From NCBI RefSeq assembly GCF_024281235.1, contig NZ_JAHWXY010000005.1, forward strand, positions 124,001 through 188,000: DNA of 64,000 nt, in the 5' to 3' direction. This document shows positions 17,172 to 26,097 of the stretch, piece after piece. How positions within the stretch are numbered: the first letter of the stretch is position 1; each line of letters begins with the position of its first letter. This DNA is from Shinella daejeonensis. GTDB lineage: Bacteria > Pseudomonadota > Alphaproteobacteria > Rhizobiales > Rhizobiaceae. Made by a program: the position numbers and the translations under genes. Below the pieces are notes generated by a model. The model saw only the letters and a list, made by a program, of their open reading frames with translations, was not told the origin of the DNA and made no database searches.

Positions 17172-17945
17172 TCACGCCGCGCCGCCGAGGGGGCCGGCGA
17201 CAAGCGCGCGGTGGAATTGCTCGGGGGCCTCCCACATCGGATAGTGCCCGCAATCATCGAGAACCGAGAATCGGACGTTCCCGAACCAGACGCCGATGCT
17301 TTCCCGCAGGCGGGTTTCCGACGCACCGGGATCGAGCCGCCCGATGACGACATGCACGGGAACCGCCACATCGTGGATCTCGTCCTCAAAACCCCGTCCC
17401 GTCCACGAGAGCATGTAAGCCTGCAAAACATCGGGCCGCGTCCCCGCGATACTGGTCTCGCACAATGCCGATAGCCACCCGTCCGCCTGAACACGGCCTG
17501 TGTTGGCGTCGATAAGCTGCTTGCGAGCGCCGGCGTCGGTTGTGGCGGTGACCAGGAGATTCCAACGATCCTGGTCGATCCGTGCGCCCGACGCCGGAAC
17601 GGGCGCAACCAGAATTGCCGATAACAGCCGTTCTGGAGCGTCCACGAGGATGCGCTGCGCCGACATCCCAGCCATGGAATGACCGAGAACGTGAAAGCGG
17701 TCCCAGCCGAGCCCATCCGCGCAGGCAAGCATGTCTTCGGCAATCTGCTCGATGGTGAAGGGTCCGGCCCGGTTCTGGCGGGATCCGTAGCCGCGCGCGT
17801 CGAGCAGTGCCACTGTAAACCGCTCGTTGTCGATGAAGGACAGCATCGGATCGAAAAGATGGTGGTCGCCCATCCAGCCAGCGACGGCGATGAGCCGTAT
17901 CGGACCGTGGCCGAGGACTTTTGCAGGTTCGACTTTCTCCGCCAT
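17172..17945 (-). CDS. Alpha/beta hydrolase
   Basis: A 257-residue hydrolase. The nucleophile elbow is GHSMAG (Ser near residue 94), the acid is probably in GRLDPGASET near residue 215, and the catalytic His in DDCGHYPMWEAPEQF near residue 240. It has no signal peptide. It may cleave an ester, lactone or C-C bond of a pathway intermediate. The start MAEKVEP lies 10 bases after the aldolase stop; an upstream extension of 70 residues overlaps that gene and is rejected. Confidence 0.8.
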   Translation of the reverse strand: MAEKVEPAKVLGHGPIRLIAVAGWMGDHHLFDPMLSFIDNERFTVALLDARGYGSRQNRAGPFTIEQIAEDMLACADGLGWDRFHVLGHSMAGMSAQRILVDAPERLLSAILVAPVPASGARIDQDRWNLLVTATTDAGARKQLIDANTGRVQADGWLSALCETSIAGTRPDVLQAYMLSWTGRGFEDEIHDVAVPVHVVIGRLDPGASETRLRESIGVWFGNVRFSVLDDCGHYPMWEAPEQFHRALVAGPLGGAA

Positions 17946-17955
17946 ATGGCCTCTC

Positions 17956-18774
17956 CTAATAGGACGTCTGCATGGGTTGCGTTGCCGCTGGAGCCTGCTG
18001 CGACAGGAGCGAGCGATAGGATGCGACACTCGCCGCTGCGGCGCCTGCCAGCAGCCTGACGTCGTTGGACACCGTGACCATGTCAAACCCCCATCCGACG
18101 GCCTTGGCGGCATAGCCGGGGGTCCCGCAATGCAATGCGGCCTTAATGCCTGCACGATGGGCAGCCGCGAGAATGGAACGGATCGCGTCGATCATTTCGG
18201 GCTCCTCCCGGTCGAAACCGGTCGGATGGCTCTTTCCGGTGAGGGCGAGCGTCAGATCGGCGGGACCGATGTAGACGGCGTCGAGACCCGGCGTTGAAAC
18301 GATGGCGTCGAGATTTTCAAAACCCTCGCGGGTCTCGATCATCGCAAAGCAGAGGACCTCGGTGTCGGCGGACTTGCCGTAGTCGGAACCGATCGAGAAA
18401 ACCGCGCGCGAAGGCCCGAAACTCCGGCAGCCCTGTGGCGGATAGCGCATATAGGAAACGAGCCGTTCCGCATCCTCGCGGCTATTGACCATCGGGCAGA
18501 TCACGCCATAGGCGCCGGCATCGAGGACCTTCATGATCGCCGCCGGATCGAGCCATGGAACGCGCGCCAGAGGCGTGACGACGGAAGCCCCCATGGCCTG
18601 GAGCATCGTCACGGCAGCCTGATAGTCGACGATGCCGTGCTGAAGATCGATCGCAACGCTGTCGTATCCTTGTGCCGCCATGATTTCGGCGGTGAACGGA
18701 TTTGCGACGGAGAGCCAGCCATTGAGGACGCTGCCGCCCTCCTCCCAGATTTTCCTGATGCCATTCGGTTTCAC
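17956..18774 (-). CDS. HpcH/HpaI-family aldolase
   Basis: A 272-residue class II pyruvate-type aldolase. Features are YDSVAIDLQHGIVDY near residue 40, RVPWLDPAAIMKVLDAGAYGVICPMV near residue 72, the metal-binding Glu in MIETREGFENLDAI and Asp in GPADLTLAL. The family splits 2-keto-3-deoxy acids into pyruvate (or similar) and an aldehyde, which fits directly behind a sugar-acid dehydratase. The start is GTG at 18774, with AAGGAGAG ahead of it, and overlaps the dehydratase stop by four bases. Confidence 0.85.
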   Translation of the reverse strand: MKPNGIRKIWEEGGSVLNGWLSVANPFTAEIMAAQGYDSVAIDLQHGIVDYQAAVTMLQAMGASVVTPLARVPWLDPAAIMKVLDAGAYGVICPMVNSREDAERLVSYMRYPPQGCRSFGPSRAVFSIGSDYGKSADTEVLCFAMIETREGFENLDAIVSTPGLDAVYIGPADLTLALTGKSHPTGFDREEPEMIDAIRSILAAAHRAGIKAALHCGTPGYAAKAVGWGFDMVTVSNDVRLLAGAAAASVASYRSLLSQQAPAATQPMQTSY

Positions 18775-19886
18775 AATTCTCTCCTTCCAAGCAGACGGCC
18801 ATATTTCCGGATGACGTCCGGGTCGGGTTCGAAACCGATGCCCGGCCTGTCCGGGACCGTGATGAGTTCGCCGTCGCGGAGCCCCTCCACATCGGCCAGC
18901 CAGGCGTCCGGCCGCACGAAATTGTATTCGAGAACGGCAATGGCCGGACGGGCGGCGGCGACTTGCAGGGAGGCGTAAAATCCCGGCCCGAAATAGGGTG
19001 AGTGCGGCATGAGCGTGGAGCCGTGGCTCTCGGCGATATCCACGATCTTCAGATATTCGGAGATGCCGCCGATCTTCGTCATGCTCGGCTGGAGATAATC
19101 GACCGCACCGGCTTTCAGCGCCTCTTCGACCTGGAAGCTCGTGCACCAGTTCTCGCCCGCGGCGATGTTCAGCCCCTTGCCCCGCAGACCGGCCAGCGCC
19201 GTAAAATCCTCCGGCGGATAGATCGGCTCCTCCAGCCAGGTCAGCTGAAGCGCATCGAGTTCCTTCCGGTTTGCCTCCACGAAATCGACGGACCAGGCGC
19301 AATTCACATCGACACAGATGTCGATCCCGTTTCCGACCGTCCGGCGCGAGGCCCGGATCGCCGGCAGCGTGATCTCGTGAAGCTTGATCCGCCGAAAACC
19401 CGCATCAAGCACCTCTATGGAGGCATCCACCACGAGTTGCTCCTCGGCATAACGCACGAGGCTGGCATAGAAGGGAATCTGCCGCCGAACATCACCTCCT
19501 GTCGCCAGCAACTGGTGCAGCGGCTTTCCAGCACGTTTTGCCGCGAGATCCCAGAGTGCGATGTCGACGCCGGAGATCGCGAAGATCGTCACGCCGTAGC
19601 GACCGAACATGTGCAGCTGACGCTGGGTCCTTGCATTCCACGCGGGAATATCGTCGATCTCGGCCCCGACCAGCGAGGGCAGGATCAGGCGATCGATCAC
19701 CGACTTGGTGGCGTCGATCAGCGAATAGCCAAAACCTTCGCCCCAGCCGATATTTCCAAGTTCATCCTCCACGCGCACCAGCGCGAACTCGAGGGTCTTC
19801 CATGCCGTGGGCATGATGCCGACGCCGGTTCCGCGCAAGGCGAACGGAATCTCGACGAGGATGACTTCGGCAGCGGTAATTTTCAT
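18771..19886 (-). CDS. Enolase-superfamily dehydratase (mandelate racemase/MLE type)
   Basis: A 371-residue enzyme with the MR/MLE capping domain followed by a barrel. Metal ligands are visible in DVNCAW, LEEPIYPPED and AAGENW, and the general base region as RRIKLHE. The His of SHGSTLMPHSPYFGPG is the usual seventh-strand base of sugar-acid dehydratases. Expected reaction: dehydration of a sugar acid (or a related hydroxy acid) to a 2-keto-3-deoxy acid, followed by the aldolase encoded next. The actual substrate is unknown. Confidence 0.85.
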   Translation of the reverse strand: MKITAAEVILVEIPFALRGTGVGIMPTAWKTLEFALVRVEDELGNIGWGEGFGYSLIDATKSVIDRLILPSLVGAEIDDIPAWNARTQRQLHMFGRYGVTIFAISGVDIALWDLAAKRAGKPLHQLLATGGDVRRQIPFYASLVRYAEEQLVVDASIEVLDAGFRRIKLHEITLPAIRASRRTVGNGIDICVDVNCAWSVDFVEANRKELDALQLTWLEEPIYPPEDFTALAGLRGKGLNIAAGENWCTSFQVEEALKAGAVDYLQPSMTKIGGISEYLKIVDIAESHGSTLMPHSPYFGPGFYASLQVAAARPAIAVLEYNFVRPDAWLADVEGLRDGELITVPDRPGIGFEPDPDVIRKYGRLLGRREL

Positions 19887-19923
19887 GAATGCCTCCCATG
19901 GTGCTGGAACGGATAGCCTTCCG

Positions 19924-21258
19924 TCATCGAAGCGCCGCGAGAACCTCGTCGAGTGCCTTGAGGAAGATATCGGCCTCCTCTATCCTGAAGGGCAGCGGCG
20001 GACGGATCTTGAGCACATTGCCGGTCGACCCGGAGGCGCTGATGAGGATGCGCTTTTCACGCAGGGCATTGACGACCCGCAAGGAGGTGGCTCCGTCATG
20101 TGCCCTGGTCTTGCGGTCGGTCACGAATTCCATGGCGAGGAACAGGCCGGCCCCGCGAACGTCGCCGATGGCGTCGTACCGGTCCTGGAGCTGCCGCATT
20201 CCATCGACCATGTAAGTCCCCACCGTGACGGCATTCTCCATCAGGCGTTCGTCCTTGATGACGTCGAGCACGGCCTGCGCGGCGGCGATCGAGACCGTAT
20301 TGGCGCCGAACGTATTGAAATAGCGAACATCCGCGCCGAAGCGCTCAAGCACCTCCGGCTTCAGCGTTATCCCGGCGATCGGCATGCCATTGCCCATGGG
20401 CTTGCCCATCACCACGATGTCGGGAACGATGCCGTGCCGCTGGAAGCCCCACCAGTGCGTGCCCGTGCGGCCGAATCCGGGCTGCACCTCGTCGGCGATG
20501 TAGAGGCCGCCGGCAGCATGGACGACGTCGATCGTTTGTTTCAGGAAGCCGGCCGGCTCCGTAAGGATGCCGTCCGTCGAGAAGATGCCGTCGGCGACGA
20601 AAGCCGCAAGCTTGATTCCGTGACGGTTCATGTCGCGGATCGCCGCGGCGACCCGCCCGGCGAGAAGTGCCCCGAGATCGCCTTCGTCCCGATAGCTTTC
20701 CGGCGGATCGACCACGTAGACATGTTGCCCGAGCGGGACGTTCGGCCCCATGGAGGGCGAGATTTCCGCGACCGCAGACGTCAGGCCGTGATAGGCGTTC
20801 GCCGTGACGATGATACCTGTGCCGCCCGTGCCGTATCTGGAAATTCTGAGCGCGAGATCGACCGCCTCGCTGCCGGTGCAGGTATACATCACATTGCCGA
20901 TTTCCGCAGGGAACGTCGCCAGCAGATCTTCGGAATATTTCAGGATGGAGTCGTGGAGATAGCGGGTATGGCTGTTGAGGGTCGCGGCCTGCTTCGAAAT
21001 CGCCTCCACGACGCGCGGATGGCAGTGCCCGACCGAAGGGACATTGTTATAGACGTCGAGATAGGCGTTGCCGGCCGGATCGTAGAGCCAGACGCCCTTG
21101 GACCGCACGACATGAACCGGATGCTCATAGAAGAGCTTGTAGGACGGGCCGAGAAGCTGCCGGCGGCGCGCAATCAGATCCTGCTCCTGCGGAGACAGGC
21201 GGCCGGCGGTGTCCGGATCGAAGCCGTTGATCATATAAGCCGTTGCGGGGGACGACAT
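19924..21258 (-). CDS. Class-III PLP enzyme, aminotransferase or phospho-lyase (AGXT2L-like)
   Basis: A 444-residue fold-type I PLP protein. Features are the N-terminal GPSYKLFYEHPVHVV, YNNVPSVGHCHPRVVEAI, TCTGSEAVDLALRI (phosphate loop), DEVQPGFGRTG and the Schiff-base Lys in VVMGKPMGNGMPIAG. The DVYNNVPSVGHCHP stretch resembles the AGXT2L group, in which members are ethanolamine-phosphate or 5-phosphohydroxylysine phospho-lyases rather than transaminases. The gene follows a small-molecule kinase by 9 bases, the same pairing as known kinase/phospho-lyase couples. An ordinary transaminase remains possible. Confidence 0.8.
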   Translation of the reverse strand: MSSPATAYMINGFDPDTAGRLSPQEQDLIARRRQLLGPSYKLFYEHPVHVVRSKGVWLYDPAGNAYLDVYNNVPSVGHCHPRVVEAISKQAATLNSHTRYLHDSILKYSEDLLATFPAEIGNVMYTCTGSEAVDLALRISRYGTGGTGIIVTANAYHGLTSAVAEISPSMGPNVPLGQHVYVVDPPESYRDEGDLGALLAGRVAAAIRDMNRHGIKLAAFVADGIFSTDGILTEPAGFLKQTIDVVHAAGGLYIADEVQPGFGRTGTHWWGFQRHGIVPDIVVMGKPMGNGMPIAGITLKPEVLERFGADVRYFNTFGANTVSIAAAQAVLDVIKDERLMENAVTVGTYMVDGMRQLQDRYDAIGDVRGAGLFLAMEFVTDRKTRAHDGATSLRVVNALREKRILISASGSTGNVLKIRPPLPFRIEEADIFLKALDEVLAALR

Positions 21259-21267
21259 GGTGTTCTC

Positions 21268-22323
21268 CTAAACTGACAGGGCGCTGGCGATGGCATCCGT
21301 GGCCTTCGCGGAAGGGATGGCGGCCAGGCGATGAAACTGTAGCCACGCCTGAGGCGTATTCCGCAGGATGTAGGCCCGGTTTTCGGGAAAGCGGACGGCG
21401 CGCCACTCGGTGATTGCGATACGCATTACCATCCGCGCCATGATCGTCGTGAACAGCAGGGCGACCTCACGATCGTGCAGCGGCCGCCGACTGTGGAAAC
21501 CGGCGATGAACTCGTTGGCCGCCCGCAACGGATCGTCGGCATCGGTCAACTGGTAGGCGGCGGCCACCGCCACATCGAAGAGAACGGCGGTTTTCACCAT
21601 GTCCCCGAAATCGATGATACCGGTGATTTCGTCGGTGTTCGCGGGATCGACGACGATATTGTCGCTGTTGAGATCGTTGTGGACGACCTGTGATCGCAGA
21701 CGGCCGAGATCGGGAAGCACCTCATCGGCAAACCGGTCGAGCCAGGCGCACAATTCGGCGCGTTTCCCGCCATCCTCGAGGTCGTCCAGCATGCCCTTCA
21801 GCGAAAGGGCATGCTTCATGTCCCAGGTCGAGACATGATCCTCCGCCGGATGACGAAAATCGGCCAGCGCCTCCTGCAAGCGCCCCAGCATGATACCGGC
21901 GTTCCTTCGCTGGACCGGCGTCTGCACCGTCTTTCGCTGGAGAATACCCTGCGTGAAAGTCACCAGACGCACGGTGCGGCAATCCCCCTCACCGCGATCG
22001 AGCCGGAATTCCGGCTGACCGTCCCGTGTCGGAACGATCGCCTGGACCGGCATTCCGGGATCCCGCGCGGCGACGTGCAAGAGCGCCAGCGTGTGCATGT
22101 TCGTGACCGCGGCTTCCTCACCGGGATTGACGACCTTGAGCAGATATTGCGCGCCATCCATCGCATCGAGCCGGAAATTGCTGTCCTTTTCCCCGGAAAG
22201 CGGGTGAGCCGAGGCAGCCAGGCCATAGAGACGGCGCGCGATCTCCGACGCTTCGGCGGCGGTCAGAAGCTCGGATCGAGCCGTCAGCGCGGGGGTTATC
22301 GATGCGGTGCCGGAGGCCGCCAT
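21268..22323 (-). CDS. Aminoglycoside-phosphotransferase-fold kinase (hydroxylysine/homoserine kinase-like)
   Basis: A 351-residue small-molecule kinase. The nucleotide-binding region has EKDSNFRLD...YLLKVVNPGEE with the ATP-binding Lys. The catalytic loop is VVHNDLNSDNIVVDP (HxDxxxxN) and the metal site is IIDFGDMVKTA. The EKDSNF start and the partner PLP gene recall hydroxylysine kinase (AGPHD1), which phosphorylates an amino alcohol before a phospho-lyase removes phosphate and ammonia. This is the first gene of the six-gene operon and is divergent from the GntR regulator. Confidence 0.82.
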   Translation of the reverse strand: MAASGTASITPALTARSELLTAAEASEIARRLYGLAASAHPLSGEKDSNFRLDAMDGAQYLLKVVNPGEEAAVTNMHTLALLHVAARDPGMPVQAIVPTRDGQPEFRLDRGEGDCRTVRLVTFTQGILQRKTVQTPVQRRNAGIMLGRLQEALADFRHPAEDHVSTWDMKHALSLKGMLDDLEDGGKRAELCAWLDRFADEVLPDLGRLRSQVVHNDLNSDNIVVDPANTDEITGIIDFGDMVKTAVLFDVAVAAAYQLTDADDPLRAANEFIAGFHSRRPLHDREVALLFTTIMARMVMRIAITEWRAVRFPENRAYILRNTPQAWLQFHRLAAIPSAKATDAIASALSV

Positions 22324-22350
22324 TCACTGCTTCCTTCATTTAATATAGTA

Positions 22351-22445
22351 ATATATTGGTATATAAATATTCTGGAGACAAGGCCTCCCGGCCGGAATTT
22401 TTCCGAAAATTGATTCCGGGCCGTTTCCGATGTACTGGTATATTG
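22351..22445. promoter_or_regulatory. Two AT-rich TTGG/CTGG operator-like sites between divergent operons
   Basis: ATATA-TTGG-TATAT at 22351-22364 and GTACTGGTATATTG at 22432-22445 share the core AyTGGTATAT. They lie in the 176-base gap between the kinase gene (minus) and the GntR gene (plus). Two similar sites precede the transporter operon at 23377-23411, which suggests the same GntR protein binds all of them. Confidence 0.5.
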
Positions 22446-22499
22446 AAAAACGTGAGGTTGGCGGGCGCCGATCCGGATCACAACCAAGAAGAGGCAACC

Positions 22500-23231
22500 G
22501 TGGAACAGTTTCCCATCCTGTTCAATCCCGACCAGCTCGACGGCCGGACGTCCAAGGCCGCGCAGGTCTATGAACTCCTCAGGGACGCGATCATATCCCT
22601 GAAGTTGCCCCCCGACAGTCCGATCGTCGAAAAAGATATCTGCGCGCAGCTCGGGATTTCACGCACGCCATTGCGCGAAGCCATCATCCAGCTTGCCAAG
22701 GAGAGCCTGATCAAGATCGCGCCGAGCGACGGGACCTTCGTAAACAAGATCGTCATTCGCGAGGTTCTCCAGGGACAGCTCATCCGGGACACGCTCGAGA
22801 TGCGCCTGACCCGGCTCGCGGCCAGGAACTTCAGGAGGGATTTCGAGAAGGATTTCGAACTTGCGCTGTTCAAGCAGAAGGCGGCCGCCAGAAGGAAGGA
22901 TGTCGACGAGTTTTTCGCGCTCGACAACGAGTTCCATCAACTCATATGCACCTCCGCCGGCTTTCCCGATGCCTGGCACACGATCCACAATGCGACAGGG
23001 CAACTCGATCGCGTGCGCCGACAGGCCTTTCCGCTCGAAGGTCACTATTCGGTCGTTTATGACGAGCATAGCGAGATCTACGGTCACCTGAAACGTCACG
23101 ACGAGGACGGCGCCGCACACGTATTCCAGCTTCAGCTGGACAGCACCTTTTCCTCCATCGAGATCCTGCGCACCAAACAACCGGACCTCCTGACCGGCGA
23201 CATGGACATCGACGTGGACCTCATTCGGTAG
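22500..23231 (+). CDS. GntR-family transcriptional regulator, FCD subfamily
   Basis: A 243-residue regulator. The winged helix contains VEKDICAQLGISRTPLREAIIQL (about residues 43-65), and the FCD domain carries the metal-type residues in FFALDNEFHQLICTSAG and DEHSEIYGHL. The GTG at 22500 is chosen because AAGAAGAGG precedes it and the N-terminus then matches the family length; an ATG at 22356 would add 48 residues across the operator region. It lies between the catabolic operon and the transporter operon, and AT-rich repeated sites upstream of both make it the probable local repressor. Confidence 0.85.
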   Translation: MEQFPILFNPDQLDGRTSKAAQVYELLRDAIISLKLPPDSPIVEKDICAQLGISRTPLREAIIQLAKESLIKIAPSDGTFVNKIVIREVLQGQLIRDTLEMRLTRLAARNFRRDFEKDFELALFKQKAAARRKDVDEFFALDNEFHQLICTSAGFPDAWHTIHNATGQLDRVRRQAFPLEGHYSVVYDEHSEIYGHLKRHDEDGAAHVFQLQLDSTFSSIEILRTKQPDLLTGDMDIDVDLIR

Positions 23232-23376
23232 GCACCGCCTCCGGCCCGTCGATACCTGCGCGCTCCCGACGCCGCCGCGCGGGGCGCATGCGCGGACCCT
23301 TTCTTTCACCCTCTTGAGCCTTCAGGCGCTGTTCCGGGCATTCGCCTTCGAGCGAGGCCATTATTTTTTCGTTAGC

Positions 23377-23411
23377 AATATATTGGAGTATTGCAATATT
23401 GGTCGATATGC
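23377..23411. promoter_or_regulatory. Paired ATATTGG operator-like sites upstream of the ABC transporter
   Basis: AATATATTGGAGTATTGC (23377-23394) and GCAATATTGGTCGATATGC (23393-23411) overlap by two bases. Each carries ATATTGG followed by an AT-rich half. GCAATA and TATTGC (23375-23380 and 23389-23394) also form an inverted repeat. The rest of the 332-base gap between GntR and the permease gene shows nothing I can identify. Confidence 0.5.
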
Positions 23412-23563
23412 GTTTCACTAGGCATCAAGAACAAGGGAACGACACGGACGCCGCTTGGGCGGGCCGCGAGGTCGAAGCGCATATGGCGATCCGTGAAAAC
23501 CGGAAGCGCCCCGGACTTACGCTCGATCCGTGACGGCTCTCCCATAGCAGGTGCAAAGCCAGG

Positions 23564-24586
23564 GTGGATGTCATGACGGCAGAACTTACGCCGCTAACCA
23601 AGCAGCCGGAGACGGGAGGCGCGACCGATCGCATCGGAAGGCCCGGTTTCCGGATCGACGTCAACACCCTCGTTCTCGCGGCGCTGTGCGCCGTGGTGCT
23701 GGGTCTCCTGTTCACGATGTATGTCGAAGCCCCCACCTTCTTCCGCGTGAACAACCTCATCAACATCCTGGTTCAGGCGTCGATTGTCGGCATTCTCGCC
23801 ATTGGGCTCTCCTTCGTCCTGATCGGCGGCGGCATCGATCTTTCCATGCCGGCGACGCTGGCGCTGAGCGGCGTCATCGGCGCGATCTGCATGCGCGACA
23901 TGCAATCGGCCTGGATCGGCCCGGTCGTGATGCTCACCGCCGGCACGGCGATCGGCGCCTTCAACGGTTACGCCGTCGCTTATCTGCGCATGGCCCCCTT
24001 CGTCGTGACGCTGGCGACGATGACGGTCGCCGGCGGCGCGGCAGTCTGGATCACCGGCTCGCAGAGCATCTCCGACTATCCGCTCGAGTTCGAGGATTTC
24101 TTCCTGTTCCGGTTCCTCCGTCTGCCGCTTTCGGTCTGGTTGTTCGCCGCCTGCGCGCTCATCGCCGCATTCCTCCTCAACAGGACCATGTTCGGCCGCT
24201 ATATTCGCGCGGTCGGCTTCAACCCCGCCGCGGCATCGATCTCGCGCGTTCCCGTGTCGCGCGTGCTCTGCCTGACCTATGTCATTGCCGGCTTCCTCGC
24301 CTCCCTCACCGCAATCCTGCTTATCGCCCGTTTGGGCTCGGCCTCGGCGAGCCTTGCCAGCGACAGTCTCCTTCTCGACATCATCAGCGCCTGCGTGATC
24401 GGGCGCGTCAGCATCTACGGGGGCGTCGGCAATCCCCTGCAAGCCGCCCTTGGCGCCGTCGCCGTCACTTTGATCAGCAATAGCCTCAACCAGCTTGGCG
24501 TGTCCTATTTCGCAAGCCTGGTGATCAAGGGCGGGATCATCGTGCTCTTCGTCTATCTCGACAGGTTCGTCCGGAGGTCCGCATGA
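23564..24586 (+). CDS. Ribose-type ABC transporter permease (first)
   Basis: A 340-residue RbsC-like permease with about nine membrane segments, the GGGIDLSMPATLALSG signature near residue 88, and the YGGVGNPLQAALGAV loop near residue 285. Two starts are possible, ATG at 23564 or ATG at 23573 (MTAELTP); the second has AGGGTGGA closer to the best spacing. It overlaps the ATPase gene by four bases and is the first gene of an operon of transporter plus HyuA/HyuB genes. Confidence 0.9.
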   Translation: MDVMTAELTPLTKQPETGGATDRIGRPGFRIDVNTLVLAALCAVVLGLLFTMYVEAPTFFRVNNLINILVQASIVGILAIGLSFVLIGGGIDLSMPATLALSGVIGAICMRDMQSAWIGPVVMLTAGTAIGAFNGYAVAYLRMAPFVVTLATMTVAGGAAVWITGSQSISDYPLEFEDFFLFRFLRLPLSVWLFAACALIAAFLLNRTMFGRYIRAVGFNPAAASISRVPVSRVLCLTYVIAGFLASLTAILLIARLGSASASLASDSLLLDIISACVIGRVSIYGGVGNPLQAALGAVAVTLISNSLNQLGVSYFASLVIKGGIIVLFVYLDRFVRRSA

Positions 24587-26097
24587 ACGCCCTGCCCCGC
24601 CTCCAGATGTCCTCCGTCGCCAAGCGTTTCGGTCCTGTCGTCGCGCTGACGGACGGAAACCTCACCCTTCATGCCGGCGAGGTCCACGCATTGATGGGCG
24701 CGAACGGCGCTGGCAAGAGCACCCTCATGAACATCCTCGGCGGCGTGATCTCGAAGGACACCGGCAAGGTGGTCATCGATGGCGCACCCGTCGAACTGAA
24801 CGGCTCGGCGCATGCCGCCGCGATGGGCATCGCCTTCGTCCATCAGGAACTGACGACGATGCCGACGCTCACCGTGGCGGAGAACATGTTCCTCGAGGAT
24901 TATCCGAAACGGGGCCCGTTCATCGCCCGGCGCCGGATGATCGCCGAGGCCGCCGCCCTCCTGGCGCGCGTCGGTTGCCAGATCGATCCCCTCGCGCTGG
25001 TGGAAACGCTGAGCACCGGCGACCGCCAGCTCGTCGAGATCGCCCGCGCCATACGGAAAGCGCCGAAGATCATCATCTTCGACGAGCCCACCTCCTCTCT
25101 TTCGGGCCCCGAGCGCGAAAAGCTGTTCGGCGTCATCGAAACGCTGCGCGCCAACGGCGCGGCGATCGTCTTCATCAGCCACTTCCTCGACGAGGTCTTC
25201 CGCATCAGCGACCGGATCACCGTCATGCGCAACGGTTGCACGGTCGGCATGTGGGCAAAGACGGAGACGAGCACGGCCGAGGTGGTGGAGAACATGCTGG
25301 GCAGCGTTGCAGCCACGGATCGCGTGCGCGAACCGTTCGTCTCCGGCAGCGCACCCTTTCTGGTTGCCCGGGAGGTAACGTCCGGCCCCCTGATCGACGG
25401 GGTGAACCTGACGATGCGTCCCGGCGAAATCGTCGGCCTCTGGGGATTGCTGGGATCGGGCAGGACGGAACTGGTGCGCGCCCTGATGGGGCTCGACCCG
25501 CTGAGCGCCGGCCGCATCGAGGTCGCGGGGGACGACGGCGTGCTGCGCGAGACGGCACCGGCGGCGCTCCGCCAGCGCACCGGGCTCGTCACCGAGGACC
25601 GCCGCAAGGAGGGCGTCATCCTGCCCTTCTCGATCGCGCAGAACATCGGCTTGCCCAACCTCGCGCAGCTCAGCAACGCCTTCGGCATCATCGATGCGCG
25701 CAAGGAACGGGCGCTTGCCACACGCCTCGCATCGGAGCTTGGCGTGAAGGCCGTCTCGGTCGACCAGACGGCCGGCACGCTGTCGGGCGGCAACCAGCAG
25801 AAGGTCGTCTTCAGCAAATGGCTGCCGATGAAGCCGCGCCTGTTCATCCTGGACGAGCCGACGCGCGGGCTCGACACCGGCGCGAAGGGCGAAATCCTGA
25901 AGCTGACCGTCCGGCTGGCGGAGGAAGGGGCGAGCGTCCTTTTTATCTCCTCCGAACTGGAGGAACTGATGCGCGTGGCGGATCGCTACATGGTGATCAA
26001 CCGCGGCCGCATTACGCATGAACTGCCGGGCTCCGCCTCGCATGACGCGCTGATGGCTTCGGTTTCCGACGAACGTTCGATGCAAGGGGCCGCCTGA
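24583..26097 (+). CDS. Ribose-type ABC transporter ATP-binding protein (RbsA-like)
   Basis: A 504-residue tandem ATPase. Domain 1: GANGAGKST, LSTGDRQLVEIA, IIIFDEPTSSLSG. Domain 2: GLLGSGRTE, LSGGNQQKVVFSKW, LFILDEPTRGLDTG. Unlike the other RbsA copy in this window, domain 2 keeps the normal DEP motif. It overlaps both neighbouring permease genes, so the operon is tightly packed. Confidence 0.92.
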   Translation: MNALPRLQMSSVAKRFGPVVALTDGNLTLHAGEVHALMGANGAGKSTLMNILGGVISKDTGKVVIDGAPVELNGSAHAAAMGIAFVHQELTTMPTLTVAENMFLEDYPKRGPFIARRRMIAEAAALLARVGCQIDPLALVETLSTGDRQLVEIARAIRKAPKIIIFDEPTSSLSGPEREKLFGVIETLRANGAAIVFISHFLDEVFRISDRITVMRNGCTVGMWAKTETSTAEVVENMLGSVAATDRVREPFVSGSAPFLVAREVTSGPLIDGVNLTMRPGEIVGLWGLLGSGRTELVRALMGLDPLSAGRIEVAGDDGVLRETAPAALRQRTGLVTEDRRKEGVILPFSIAQNIGLPNLAQLSNAFGIIDARKERALATRLASELGVKAVSVDQTAGTLSGGNQQKVVFSKWLPMKPRLFILDEPTRGLDTGAKGEILKLTVRLAEEGASVLFISSELEELMRVADRYMVINRGRITHELPGSASHDALMASVSDERSMQGAA

